Shown: positions 50,768 to 59,370 of the stretch, piece after piece
Layout of the letters: the number at the start of each line of letters is the position of its first letter
Position numbering within the stretch: position 1 is the first letter of the stretch
Source: Terriglobia bacterium
GTDB taxonomy: Bacteria > Acidobacteriota > Terriglobia > Terriglobales > Acidobacteriaceae
DNA length: 64,000 nt
Reading direction: 5' to 3'
NCBI GenBank assembly: GCA_020072815.1
Contig: JAIQGE010000002.1
Span: forward strand, 124,001 to 188,000
Made by a program: the position numbers and the translations under genes
Notes under the pieces: generated by a model
The model's database searches: none
Told to the model about the DNA's origin: nothing
What the model saw: the letters and a program-made list of their open reading frames with translations, nothing else

Positions 50768-51445
50768 ATGTACATCACACCGCAGTCCCGGCATGTTGGT
50801 GACGGCCGGGCGTCCGCAGATTTCGCATGCGCCGGAGTAGGCGAAGGTTTGTGGCGTCTGCGGCGCTTGTTTTAGAGCAATGTGGGCGGCTTTGACTTCG
50901 CTGGACTTGAAGACCGATATGAAAGGCGCAGGCGCGGCGGCTCGTTCAACATCGGCGCGGCCGGCGGCTTCAAGACGTTCCACCAGGCAAGCAACGCCGG
51001 CAATGTTGAAGCCAAATTCGCGCGCGGCTTCAATGGCCTGGATGGTGGAGCTGCCGGTGGTGCAAACGTCGTCCACGATGATCACCTGCGCGCCTTTTTC
51101 CTGGAAGCCTTCAATGCGGCGGCCCATGCCGTGCGATTTCTCCGCCTTGCGCACCAGGAAGCCGTGCATGGGCGATCCGGCTTGCGAACTGATGACTGAC
51201 ACGGCGACCACAATGGGATCTGCGCCCAGGGTCATCCCGCCGACCGCATCTGCCTTCCAGCCCTGCTGGCGGAAGAGATCAAGGAAGACCTGGCCGGTCA
51301 GTTCCGCTCCCTTGGCGTGCAGCGTGGTGGTGCGGCAGTCAATGTAGTAGTCGCTCTTGATGCCGGAGGAAAGCGTGAACTCACCCAGGCGAAAGGAGTT
51401 CGCCGCAATCAGATTGAGAAGTTGTTGGCGCGCGGTCTGGGGCAT
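50762..51445 (-). CDS. pyrE: Orotate phosphoribosyltransferase with Cys-rich tail
   Basis: PyrE makes orotidine monophosphate from orotate and PRPP. In this 227-residue protein the PRPP loop is QVIIVDDVCTTGSSTIQAIE, preceded by LVRKAEKSHGMGRRIEG (catalytic Lys region) and FTLSSGIKSDYYIDCRTTTL near the start. After the normal end (about residue 190) there is a tail with CEICGRPAV and CDVHK, a C-x2-C...C-x2-H arrangement suited to one zinc. Most PyrE proteins lack this. The stop codon falls in a 7-bp tandem repeat. It is a single gene with no pyrimidine neighbours here. Confidence 0.92.
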   Translation of the reverse strand: MPQTARQQLLNLIAANSFRLGEFTLSSGIKSDYYIDCRTTTLHAKGAELTGQVFLDLFRQQGWKADAVGGMTLGADPIVVAVSVISSQAGSPMHGFLVRKAEKSHGMGRRIEGFQEKGAQVIIVDDVCTTGSSTIQAIEAAREFGFNIAGVACLVERLEAAGRADVERAAAPAPFISVFKSSEVKAAHIALKQAPQTPQTFAYSGACEICGRPAVTNMPGLRCDVHK

Positions 51446-51488
51446 AGGGAAGAATCTAAGTTACCAGCTTTTCGCGCCGGGAATCCAA

Positions 51489-52358
51489 TCAGTGTTTGTC
51501 GAAGTGGCGGAAGCCATCGGTCCCGATAAACGTCTGGACAAACAAAACAAAATTGTAGGTCATGTGGGCGATGACGCCGGTGGCCACCGATCCAGTCCGG
51601 ACGCGAATCATGTTCAGCGTTGCGCCCACCACGAAGATGGTCAGCACCGGCACCACGGCATACGCCAGTTGCGCGCCATGCAGCAGAGCGAAGCCGGCCG
51701 AGGTCAGCACCACGGCGGGCAGAATCCCGGTCCAGCGGGCCAGTGCGGGGTAGAGGAAGCCGCGGAAATACAATTCTTCCACCAGAGGCGCCACTAGAAT
51801 CCCAAAGGCGGCGAGCAAATATGCCGAGAGCGGGCCATTGAAGTACTCTTCAATCGGCAACGATTTCGGGATCCATCGTGATAGCAGAGTTTCCGCCAAC
51901 GTGGAAGCAACTGCCAGCGCGAGACCATAGGCCATCGCTCGCCAAATACGCTTGCGGTCCGGCGCGTTCCAGGAAATTTCTTTCAGGAACGGACCGCGAT
52001 TCTTCAGCGTGACCAGCAGGACCATGATTGCCACCAGAGCGGCGTAGGCTGCAACCTGCACCGGGAGGGCCACGCGCATATCTTTGAACAGCGTGTCCGG
52101 GCTCGCATGGCGCATACCAGGCAAGAGGCGGGCCATGGGGATGGCGATGCCAATGGCGGCAATCATCGCCAGGACAAAGAACAGGGCAGCGAGAAACGCG
52201 TCCAGCAGGCCCCAGACTGGCTGCGGCCGGTCGGGATCATGGACGACGACGACTGGGGCAAATGTCTCAAACGGTGGCGGAGGCGGTGGAGGTGGTTCCG
52301 GGATTTGGTCCAGATCAGGCAAGCGAGAATTCAGAGAAGAACTGAATTCAATGTACAC
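51489..52358 (-). CDS. CPBP-family intramembrane metalloprotease
   Basis: A CAAX-protease/bacteriocin-processing (CPBP, Abi) family membrane protein of 289 residues. The catalytic Glu-Glu-x3-Arg motif is in VAPLVEELYFRGFLYPALAR; the second motif is in AGFALLHGAQLAY and the third His in GVIAHMTYNFVLF. About seven membrane segments are visible. A poly-Pro stretch (EPPPPPPPPFET) links the N-terminus to the first segment. The start appears to be GTG with no clear ribosome site. A stem-loop terminator lies just upstream, so it is transcribed apart from uvrA. Substrate unknown. Confidence 0.85.
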   Translation of the reverse strand: MYIEFSSSLNSRLPDLDQIPEPPPPPPPPFETFAPVVVVHDPDRPQPVWGLLDAFLAALFFVLAMIAAIGIAIPMARLLPGMRHASPDTLFKDMRVALPVQVAAYAALVAIMVLLVTLKNRGPFLKEISWNAPDRKRIWRAMAYGLALAVASTLAETLLSRWIPKSLPIEEYFNGPLSAYLLAAFGILVAPLVEELYFRGFLYPALARWTGILPAVVLTSAGFALLHGAQLAYAVVPVLTIFVVGATLNMIRVRTGSVATGVIAHMTYNFVLFVQTFIGTDGFRHFDKH

Positions 52359-52373
52359 GAAAGTTTTTCAGGA

Positions 52374-52422
52374 GAAAAATTAAAGGGGTAGCGTTGTAGC
52401 TGAAAGCCAAAGTCGCTACCCC
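52374..52422 (-). terminator. Rho-independent terminator downstream of uvrA
   Basis: On the minus strand GGGGTAGCG and CGCTACCCC form a perfect 9-bp stem with a 20-nt loop, followed by TTTAATTTTT. It lies about 240 bp after the uvrA stop and just ahead of the CPBP gene. Confidence 0.75.
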
Positions 52423-52660
52423 CTCATTTGTGCCCAGGTATAAGGAGAAGGTTGAGAAGACTTTAAGCGACAATGGAAATTGTCAAACAAAAAATAAGAA
52501 AAGTTACGAATTCCGAAAAATCGCTGTACAGCCCCGTGTTGTCAATGACTTACCGAGCACGGTAAGGGGAAACTCTCAGTCCGAAATGAGCGGCCGAATT
52601 TGGAATCGCGAACACGACCATCTCCCGATAGGCCGTTGGCGCGCCGCGCGCAGGTGTTGC
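52423..52660. other. Non-coding stretch between uvrA and its terminator
   Basis: No gene is convincing here. The part from 52440 to 52540 is AT-rich. A small perfect hairpin CTTACC-GAGCAC-GGTAAG sits near 52550-52570. The long plus-strand frame entering uvrA from this region is a shadow. Confidence 0.45.
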
Positions 52661-55489
52661 TCAGGTGGCCGGTTTTTCCGCGGGAACTGTCGGTGCGCTG
52701 CGGGCAAAGTACGCGGCCAGCGCCTGTCCGGTGAACGACTTCTTGGTTTTCGCCACCTGTTGCGGCGTGCCCTGGGCCACGATGCGTCCGCCATCCTCGC
52801 CGCCTTCGGGACCCAGGTCAATGATCCAGTCCGCGTTGCGGATCACATCCAGATTGTGCTCGATGATAATGACCGAATTACCCAGATCGGTGAGCCGGTG
52901 GATGACTTCCAGCAGTTTGTTGACATCTTCAAAATGCAAACCGGTGGTGGGTTCATCCAGCAGATACAGAGTGCGTCCGGTCTGCCGCTTGGAAAGTTCC
53001 TTGGCCAGCTTCATGCGTTGGGCTTCGCCGCCGGAGAGCGTCACCGCGGACTGGCCCAGCTTGATGTAGCCCAGGCCCACGTCTTCCAGCGTCTGCAGTT
53101 TCTGCCGGATCAGCGGGATGTCTTCCAGCACCGGCAGCGCGTCGGACACGGCGGTCTCCAGCAGGTCAGCGATGGAGCGGTCCTTGAATTTCACCACCAG
53201 GGTTTCGCGGTTGTAGCGCTTGCCGCCGCAGACTTCGCACAGGACGTAAACGTCCGGCAGAAAATTCATTTCAATGCGGCGCTCGCCTTCACCCTGGCAA
53301 TGTTCGCAGCGTCCGCCGGAGACGTTGAAGGAGAAGCGTCCGGCTTTGTAGCCGCGTTCGCGCGATTCCGGCAACATGGCATAGAGGTCGCGGATGTGGG
53401 TGAAGACGCCGGTATAGGTCGCCGGGTTGGAGCGCGGCGTGCGCCCGATAGGCGATTGGTCAATGCGGATGACTTTATCAATGTGCTCCGCGCCCACAAT
53501 GGCCTTGTGCGCGCCCGGCTCTTCTCGCGAACGGTAAAGCTGCTTGGCCAGGGCCTTGTACAAAATGTCATTCACCAGCGTGGATTTTCCCGAGCCGGAG
53601 ACGCCGGTCACCACGGTGATCACGCCCAGGGGAAAGGTCACATCCACGCTGCGCAGGTTGTTTTCTTTTGCGCCGAGAACGGTCAACGCCTTCCCGTTGG
53701 TGGCGCGCGGCTCAAAGCGCGTGGTAATGCTGCGTGTGCCGGCGATGTACTGTCCGGTCAGGGACGCGGCTTGTTGCATGATTTGCTTGGGCGTGCCGAC
53801 GGCCACCACGTCGCCGCCAAGGAGCCCGGCGCCGGGGCCAAGATCAATCACGTAGTCGGCGCGCAGGATGGTCTCTTCATCGTGCTCCACCACCAGGACG
53901 GTGTTGCCCAGATCGCGCAGGGCCTCCAGAGCTTGCAGCAGCCGGTTGTTGTCGCGATGATGCAGGCCGATGGAAGGCTCGTCCAGAACGTACAGCACGC
54001 CGCGCAGGCGCGATCCGATTTGTGTGGCCAAACGAATGCGCTGGCCTTCGCCGCCGGAAAGCGTTGCCGCCGACCGATCGAGCGAGATGTAGCCCAGGCC
54101 CACGGCATGCAGGAATTGCAGCCGTTCGCTGATCTCATGCAGCACCCGTCCGGCGATGGCGCGCTCCCGCTGGTTGAGCTGGATTTTGCCGGCGGCTTCC
54201 ACCGAACGCGACACCGGCAAAGCGGTGAATTCGGCAATGGACAAGCCGTTGATCTTCACGCCCAGGCTCTCCGGGCGCAGGCGCTGGCCTTTGCACGCGG
54301 TACACCGGTTCGCCGACATGTAGGCCAGCAGCCATTCGCGATAGCCTTCTGACGTGGCTTCTTCCATGTTCTGCTTAAGGAAGCCGAGCACGCCGCGGAA
54401 GCCCAGGCGCGGCGCTTCTTTTTCTTCAGGACCATACAGCAGCAGCGTCTGGATCTTGGCGGGAAGCTTCTCAAACGGCGTGGCCAGATCAATCTTGTAA
54501 GCCGCTGCGACAATCTCCACCATCCGTCGCAGGTAGCCGGAACCAGAACCTGGTCCCAAAGCGCCTTCCAGCAGAGGTTTGGACCAGTCGGTAATCACCT
54601 TGGCCGGGTCAAAGTCATACTTGCTGCCCAGGCCGTTGCATTCCTGGCAGGCGCCATACACGCTGTTGAAGGAGAACGAACGCGGCTCCAGCGCGGGGAT
54701 GCTGATGCCGCAGTCCGGACACGCCATGCGCGAAGAATAAAGCTGTTCGTCGCCGCCGACCACCGCCACCTGGACCAGCCCGTTGCCCAGCTTCATGGCC
54801 GTCGCGACAGACTGCTCCAGGCGCTTCTCGATCCCCGGCTTGACCAGCAGGCGGTCAATCACCACTTCAATGGTGTGGTTCTTACGCTTGTCCAGTTGGA
54901 TGTCTTCAAGTTCTTCGTCCAGATGGCGTAGTTCGCCGTCAATGCGGGCTTTGACGTATCCATGCTGCGCCAGCTTGGCCAGCTCCTGCTTGAATTCACC
55001 TTTGCGTCCGCGGACCAGCGGGGCCATGACCATGACGCGGTCGTCGGGCTTGAGTTGCATCACGCGCTGCACGATCTGCTCCGCCGACTGGCGGCTGATG
55101 GCCTTCCCGCAATTCGGACAATGCGGCAGTCCGACCGAGGAATACAGCAGGCGAAGGTAGTCGTAAATCTCGGTGATGGTGCCCACAGTGGAGCGCGGGC
55201 TGCGCGACGTGGTCTTCTGCTCAATGGAAATCGCCGGGCTCAGGCCGTCAATGGAATCCACGTCCGGGCGCTCCATCTGGTCCAGGAACTGGCGGGCGTA
55301 AGCGGACAGCGTTTCCACGTAGCGGCGCTGGCCCTCCGCGTAGATGGTGTCAAACGCCAGCGAAGACTTGCCCGACCCGCTCAGGCCGGTGATTACCGTG
55401 AACGCGTTCCGCGGAATTTCCACCGAGATGTTCTTAAGATTGTGCTGGCGGGCGCCGCGCACGGTGATCTTACTGATAGACATGGACAC
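52661..55489 (-). CDS. uvrA: Excinuclease ABC subunit A
   Basis: UvrA detects DNA lesions and loads UvrB in nucleotide excision repair. The 942-residue protein has two ABC ATPase modules: Walker [21 protein letters not shown] near the N-terminus and [20 protein letters not shown] around residue 620, signature motifs [20 protein letters not shown] and [20 protein letters not shown], and Walker [18 protein letters not shown] and [17 protein letters not shown]. Zinc sites include CPDCGISIP...CQECNGLG and [13 protein letters not shown]...CEVCGGKRY. Length and order are standard. No uvrB or uvrC is adjacent. Confidence 0.98.
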   Translation of the reverse strand: MSMSISKITVRGARQHNLKNISVEIPRNAFTVITGLSGSGKSSLAFDTIYAEGQRRYVETLSAYARQFLDQMERPDVDSIDGLSPAISIEQKTTSRSPRSTVGTITEIYDYLRLLYSSVGLPHCPNCGKAISRQSAEQIVQRVMQLKPDDRVMVMAPLVRGRKGEFKQELAKLAQHGYVKARIDGELRHLDEELEDIQLDKRKNHTIEVVIDRLLVKPGIEKRLEQSVATAMKLGNGLVQVAVVGGDEQLYSSRMACPDCGISIPALEPRSFSFNSVYGACQECNGLGSKYDFDPAKVITDWSKPLLEGALGPGSGSGYLRRMVEIVAAAYKIDLATPFEKLPAKIQTLLLYGPEEKEAPRLGFRGVLGFLKQNMEEATSEGYREWLLAYMSANRCTACKGQRLRPESLGVKINGLSIAEFTALPVSRSVEAAGKIQLNQRERAIAGRVLHEISERLQFLHAVGLGYISLDRSAATLSGGEGQRIRLATQIGSRLRGVLYVLDEPSIGLHHRDNNRLLQALEALRDLGNTVLVVEHDEETILRADYVIDLGPGAGLLGGDVVAVGTPKQIMQQAASLTGQYIAGTRSITTRFEPRATNGKALTVLGAKENNLRSVDVTFPLGVITVVTGVSGSGKSTLVNDILYKALAKQLYRSREEPGAHKAIVGAEHIDKVIRIDQSPIGRTPRSNPATYTGVFTHIRDLYAMLPESRERGYKAGRFSFNVSGGRCEHCQGEGERRIEMNFLPDVYVLCEVCGGKRYNRETLVVKFKDRSIADLLETAVSDALPVLEDIPLIRQKLQTLEDVGLGYIKLGQSAVTLSGGEAQRMKLAKELSKRQTGRTLYLLDEPTTGLHFEDVNKLLEVIHRLTDLGNSVIIIEHNLDVIRNADWIIDLGPEGGEDGGRIVAQGTPQQVAKTKKSFTGQALAAYFARSAPTVPAEKPAT

Positions 55490-55622
55490 TTAACCTGGGT
55501 TCCGCGGGGCTGCTGACTGCTTGACGGCTTCCACCTGCCTTACAGAAGAGTGCGAAAAGGGCAGTACACAGCTCAACTAGCGTATTTTACGGGCGGCTGC
55601 GCCGTCTGGTCAACGCGGGAAC

Positions 55623-55636
55623 CCTAAAGGGGCAGT
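55623..55636 (+). repeat. 14-bp inverted repeat, left copy (pairs with 56084-56097)
   Basis: CCTAAAGGGGCAGT here and ACTGCCCCCTTAGG at 56084-56097 are reverse complements with one mismatch. They bracket the VOC gene at about 50 and 30 bp from its ends. No transposase is present. Confidence 0.5.
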
Positions 55637-55691
55637 GCCCTAAGTTGACGCGTGGGCGGTCTTGTTGCATAAAGAAGAGCAAAGGAGATCT

Positions 55692-56057
55692 GTGGGCGCA
55701 AAAGAGAAAACGAACTCGATGGGCCGGCCAGTGCCGGAGTTGCCGGTGGCTGATGTCGAACGCGCTCAACAGCATTACAGAGATGCACTCGGCTTTGAGA
55801 TTGGATGGCTTTACCCCGGCAAAGGAATTGGGGCCGTGTCACGCGGTGATATGGGGCCGATATTCTTTCGGAAGCGGGAGCCGCCGTTCGAACCTGCCGT
55901 TCACTGGGTGTTCGCTGAAGATATTGATGCGACGTACCAGGAACTGAAGTCGTTAGGCGCGAACATCGTGGATCCTCTGGAAAAAAAGCCGTGGGGACTA
56001 CGGCAGTTCACCGTACAGGACCTGGACGGAAACCTCTTCTATTTCCACTGTGACTGA
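55692..56057 (+). CDS. VOC-family (glyoxalase/bleomycin-resistance fold) protein
   Basis: A 121-residue protein of the vicinal oxygen chelate fold: LPVADVERAQQHYRDALGFE near the start, GPIFFRKREPPFEPAVHWVF in the middle and EKKPWGLRQFTVQDLDGNLF at the end, where PWG...F.DPDGN is the recurrent family pattern. These proteins are dioxygenases, isomerases or drug-binding proteins; this one resembles the small stand-alone resistance-type members. GTG 55692 has AAAGGAG upstream and gives a better start than the Met at 55719. The gene is bracketed by a 14-bp inverted repeat. Confidence 0.8.
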   Translation: MGAKEKTNSMGRPVPELPVADVERAQQHYRDALGFEIGWLYPGKGIGAVSRGDMGPIFFRKREPPFEPAVHWVFAEDIDATYQELKSLGANIVDPLEKKPWGLRQFTVQDLDGNLFYFHCD

Positions 56058-56275
56058 CCAAACGTCAGCATTCAAAGTAGGAAACTGCCCCCTTAGGACA
56101 GCAAAGCTACTCTTGTTAAATTCAGCAGTTTGCAGCGATTCGCTGGGCCTGATGTCTGTTACCCCAGGGCAGCAACGCTGGTAATCCAGACATTCAGCCC
56201 GACTTCGAGCACAATAAGGATTCCCCAATACTCAGCGGAGGCCTTTTAGGCCGGGACCAAAGAAGAACCGAATTC
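56058..56275. other. Non-coding stretch after the VOC gene
   Basis: This holds the right copy of the 14-bp inverted repeat (56084-56097) and no gene I can support. Further right, after the short frame at 56276-56458, another 195 bases carry only a weak 7-bp repeat. Confidence 0.4.
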
Positions 56276-56458
56276 ATGAGAACCTTTCTGGCTTCATCTA
56301 CTGTGCTTCTTACCATCGCGTTTTGTCTTTCTCTGGGAATCGCATGCGGATATGCTGTGATTTCGGCGATCCTGCAAGCTATCTCGCACAAACCCAGGTC
56401 GGCGGAGAGGTCTCCGGCGACAGCGGTCATTCCCATTACGTCAGCGTCCAGCCACTAG
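56276..56458 (+). CDS. Possible small membrane protein, 60 aa
   Basis: The frame gives MRTFLASSTVLLTIAFCLSL followed by a second part of a membrane segment (GIACGYAVISAILQAI) and a short basic tail. Hydrophobicity and the Met-Arg start look like a small inner-membrane peptide or a signal anchor. There is no strong ribosome site and no recognisable family, so the call is tentative. Confidence 0.35.
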   Translation: MRTFLASSTVLLTIAFCLSLGIACGYAVISAILQAISHKPRSAERSPATAVIPITSASSH

Positions 56459-56624
56459 CCGCTTTTTTCTTTATCTCGAGCGTACGCGAGAGATCCCTAT
56501 TGGCTCGGCAAGCCGTGGTTCGGTTAAATATTTTCCTGCGCATTTGAAGGCAATGTTTGGCGATAGCGATTCCTCGCTACGCTCGGAATTTCAGCCATAA
56601 GCGCTTCTGACCCATAAGACCAGA

Positions 56625-56645
56625 GCTAATTGCTAGTTGCTATTT
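56625..56645. repeat. Short 7-bp repeat array
   Basis: Three 7-bp units (gctaatt, gctagtt, gctattt) lie just beyond the stop of the STN-like gene on the minus strand. Confidence 0.6.
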
Positions 56646-56653
56646 TGTTGTTA

Positions 56654-57514
56654 TTAGCCCGGTTTTTTCGGGACCTGGTTGACGGGAGGCGGCGGCATGC
56701 CCTGCTGTTGCTGGCGCTGCAGCTCCTGCTTTTTGATTTCTTCCATCAACTGCTCCGGGGTCTTCGGAGTATTGGGCTGGATGGGCTGTTGCTGGGCTAT
56801 TGGAGGAGGCTGCACCGCGGTGTCTTGCGGTTCTTCGGCGGCCGCTTCATCTGGGTTTTCGTCTTCCTCCGGCTTCGGCGTCGGCGTCGGCACGGGCTGC
56901 GCGCCCCGTGCGCCCATCGCCGGCGGTGTGCCTCGGGGCGAAAGAATCACGCGCTGCACCACGCCCGGACTGTCCGGCCGCCCTATTACCAGAAAATCAT
57001 ATTTGGACCCGGCCAGGATCCCGGCCAGGACCTCTCCTTCCGGCGCTGGACCAATGACCACGGCAACCGGCTCCATCGCGCGTTCAATGCCTTCAAACTC
57101 GATTCCCGTTTTGTTCCGGATGGCCGTCAGCAGCGTGTTGAGCGAGCAGTTCATCGCCTCCACGGTCAGCATGCCGTCACGATAGGTGACCTGCGGCGGC
57201 GGTGGTGGCGGCGTGGGCGTCGGCGTGGGAACCGGCGTGGGTTCGGGCGTGGGGACCGGAGTGGGCGTCGGCGTTGGTTTGACGGCCGTCCTGTGGGCTG
57301 GCGCTTGCGCTGGCTTGGCCGCGGGAGCCGCTGGGCTGGCCGTCTGTGCGGCTGGCCTGGCCCTTTGCGCGGCCGGTCTACCGCTGGCGGAAATTCCGGT
57401 GGTCACTTGCGGTTTTGGCGTGGCCTGCGGCGCGTACGCCGGCTGCTGCGCGGCGGTCAAACCGGCCAGCGCAAAACCTATCGCAAATGCACACGCACAT
57501 AAAACACGAATCAT
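56654..57514 (-). CDS. Exported protein with Pro/Thr linker and STN-like domain
   Basis: A 286-residue protein: signal (MIRVLCACAFAIGFALAGLT), an Ala/Pro-rich region, a long linker of Pro-Thr pairs (PTPTPTPVPTPEPTPVPTPT at about 105-130) and then one folded domain. That domain (TYRDGMLTVEAMNCSLNTLL, TAIRNKTGIEFEGIERAMEP) has the shape of the secretin/TonB short N-terminal (STN) domain, ending with YDFLVIGRPD. A Pro/Gln-rich C-terminal tail follows (QPIQPNTPKTPEQLMEEI). STN domains sit in secretins and TonB receptors; here it stands alone, so the partner is unknown. Confidence 0.7.
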   Translation of the reverse strand: MIRVLCACAFAIGFALAGLTAAQQPAYAPQATPKPQVTTGISASGRPAAQRARPAAQTASPAAPAAKPAQAPAHRTAVKPTPTPTPVPTPEPTPVPTPTPTPPPPPPQVTYRDGMLTVEAMNCSLNTLLTAIRNKTGIEFEGIERAMEPVAVVIGPAPEGEVLAGILAGSKYDFLVIGRPDSPGVVQRVILSPRGTPPAMGARGAQPVPTPTPKPEEDENPDEAAAEEPQDTAVQPPPIAQQQPIQPNTPKTPEQLMEEIKKQELQRQQQQGMPPPPVNQVPKKPG

Positions 57515-57924
57515 CGTTGTCTTTTTTCAATCCCGGGTTCAGTCTCAGGAAAGCTTTGGACCCCACCAGTTGGGAGTTAATACTTGATTTTACCCTTACT
57601 CTCCTTAGAACGGGCGAGCAAAGAAGTCTTGCTACTTTTGTGGTAACTTGCCCCGCTCGGCAGGTCCAAAATGGACCTTGGCGTGGATTCAGGTCAACTG
57701 CCTGGTCCGTAGTAAGCGGCCGTCCCGCAGGAGTATAGTTTTCTCACCGGGCTGACGGACGGCCAGTTGGACTGCGAAGAGCGCATCTTAACTGGCGCGC
57801 TCAGCATCTTATTCATGCAAGACATTAATTGCACAATAGTTAGCAACGCGGCCAAGCGAAATATTGTCCGGCGCAGTCTCTTCGGCCGCAGTCTATAAGA
57901 CCAGTGCAACACCTCTTGGAGAAC
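57515..57924. other. Intergenic region between divergent secreted-protein genes
   Basis: About 410 bases without a supportable gene. It must carry promoters for both the STN-like gene (minus) and the gene at 57925 (plus). AT-rich parts at 57575-57645 and 57780-57870 are the likely places. I see no clear operator or terminator. Confidence 0.4.
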
Positions 57925-58989
57925 ATGATTCGACATCGTTCTATCAAAATCTTTTCCGCATTCATACTTCTCGCGTCGGCGATGCCCGCAGCTTCGCAGG
58001 CACTGCTTCAGCCTCAAACGACGCCTCAGCCGGCGTCGCCAACTCAGGCTGCGCAGCCGGGCTGCCAGAAGGGCGACGAAATCCCCGCAGCCGTCCGCGC
58101 GGCCGTGGAGACGGCTGCACAACAGGCCTTTGACCAAGCCAGCCGCGGCGACGTGGTGGCGCTGCGCGCCGGCTCCATCGATTCTTTGCAGGCCAGCTTC
58201 AACGGAGTGGCCGCGGTGGTCGCGGAAAACAAAGCAGCGCTGGCCGGGGCCCGGGCGCAAACTCGCGCCGTCTTTGTTTTGAATGCTGTTCTCAATGCCG
58301 GTGCATCGCCCGACAGCTACACTTGCGGCGCCTTTAGCGCCAGCGGGCTGGCCTCCGGCAGCGCGGTATTTAACCTGCCCGGCCTGGCCGCCGGAAAGTG
58401 GGCCATCGTGATCCAGGACATCACCGGCCCCAAAGGCCCCTTCGCCATGACCACCATTTTTCAGGACGTCGGCGGATGGAAGCTGGCGGGTTTTTACGTC
58501 CGGCCGGAAGCAGCCAACGGGCATGACGGCCTGTGGTACCTGCTGCGGGCGCGCGAATACAAAACCAAAGGCCAGGGACACAACGCCTGGTTCTATTACG
58601 TCACTTCCTGGGACCTGTTGGCTCCGGTCAAGTTCATGGAAACCAACCTGCTGGGCAAGATCATCCAGGAATCCGCCGGCCTGCAGCCGCCGTACTTGCC
58701 GCTCTCCGGCAGCACTGTGAGCTTTTCCGCCAACGGCAAGACCTACACGCTGACCGAGATCAGCGTATTCGGCACGGAAAAGAGCCTGGATCTGGCCATC
58801 AAGTACACCGTCCCCAGCGCCGCCGACTTCAACGCCACGCAGGCCGACGCCCGCGGCCTGGCCACCGCTTTCGCCGGACAACACCCGGAACTCAAAGATG
58901 CCTTCGACAATCTCTGGGCCCACGCCGTAGACCCCGCAGGCGTTGATGTGGCGGCAGCGGTGAGTTTGAAGGGAACGGCCAAACCGTAA
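57925..58989 (+). CDS. Exported protein of unknown function, 354 aa
   Basis: ATG 57925 follows GGAGAAC. A signal peptide (IFSAFILLASAMPAASQALL) and Pro/Gln-rich linker precede a first domain with AAVETAAQQAFDQASRGDVV and LAGARAQTRAVFVLNAVLNA, then a beta-rich part (SGSAVFNLPGLAAGKWAIVI, FAMTTIFQDVGGWKLAGFYV) and a segment with AREYKTKGQGHNAWFYYVTS. It resembles uncharacterised acidobacterial secreted proteins with an NTF2- or cystatin-like feel, but I cannot name a domain. It is not linked to the STN-like gene, which is divergent. Confidence 0.7.
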   Translation: MIRHRSIKIFSAFILLASAMPAASQALLQPQTTPQPASPTQAAQPGCQKGDEIPAAVRAAVETAAQQAFDQASRGDVVALRAGSIDSLQASFNGVAAVVAENKAALAGARAQTRAVFVLNAVLNAGASPDSYTCGAFSASGLASGSAVFNLPGLAAGKWAIVIQDITGPKGPFAMTTIFQDVGGWKLAGFYVRPEAANGHDGLWYLLRAREYKTKGQGHNAWFYYVTSWDLLAPVKFMETNLLGKIIQESAGLQPPYLPLSGSTVSFSANGKTYTLTEISVFGTEKSLDLAIKYTVPSAADFNATQADARGLATAFAGQHPELKDAFDNLWAHAVDPAGVDVAAAVSLKGTAKP

Positions 58990-59075
58990 AGCCTGCAGGC
59001 CAGATTCGTGTCGGATGTGTTCCGTCAGGCATGTCGCGGCGCGAAACTGGCCCACAACCAGTGTTGTCTTCCCGC

Positions 59076-59091
59076 TGTGATATTTGTCACA
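59076..59091. promoter_or_regulatory. CRP/FNR-type palindrome
   Basis: TGTGA-TATTTG-TCACA matches the TGTGA-N6-TCACA consensus of CRP-family sites exactly. It lies about 85 bp upstream of the small frame at 59178 and after the gene at 57925. A second dyad (GCGAC-GATATA-GTCGC) follows at 59107-59122. Regulation by a CRP-like protein is inference. Confidence 0.5.
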
Positions 59092-59177
59092 TGCATTCGG
59101 CGACACGCGACGATATAGTCGCGGTGACGTTCAAAAGCCGCATCCGATTGTCCGGCGCCTGAACCTCATTGAGGCTT

Positions 59178-59318
59178 ATGACTGGCGCAAGCAAATCACG
59201 GCGCGAGCGATCCAAGCTGAAGCCCAGGGAGCTTCGTCTGGTTTGGATGGCAGCGGTTGCCACCACCATCATCGCCGTGTTTGAGCTCTTCTACGGACTG
59301 GCATTAAGCACGCAGTAG
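59178..59318 (+). CDS. Possible small membrane protein, 46 aa
   Basis: ATG 59178, with GAGG a few bases upstream, starts a frame giving a very basic N-terminus (MTGASKSRRERSKLKPRELR) and a single membrane helix (LVWMAAVATTIIAVFELFYG) before the stop at 59316-59318. The charge pattern predicts a cytoplasmic N-terminus. A CRP-type palindrome lies upstream. It is a plausible small membrane protein missed by length filters; family unknown. Confidence 0.45.
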   Translation: MTGASKSRRERSKLKPRELRLVWMAAVATTIIAVFELFYGLALSTQ

Positions 59319-59370
59319 GGGACTTTTCACGTCTCATCCGGGCGACCCGCCGTTCCGCCCCAGCACGCGC

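Noticed and set aside
52430-54352. A 640-codon open frame on the plus strand
   Set aside because: It lies antisense to uvrA, has His/Arg/Gln-rich composition typical of shadow frames in GC-rich genes, and no ribosome site or domain.
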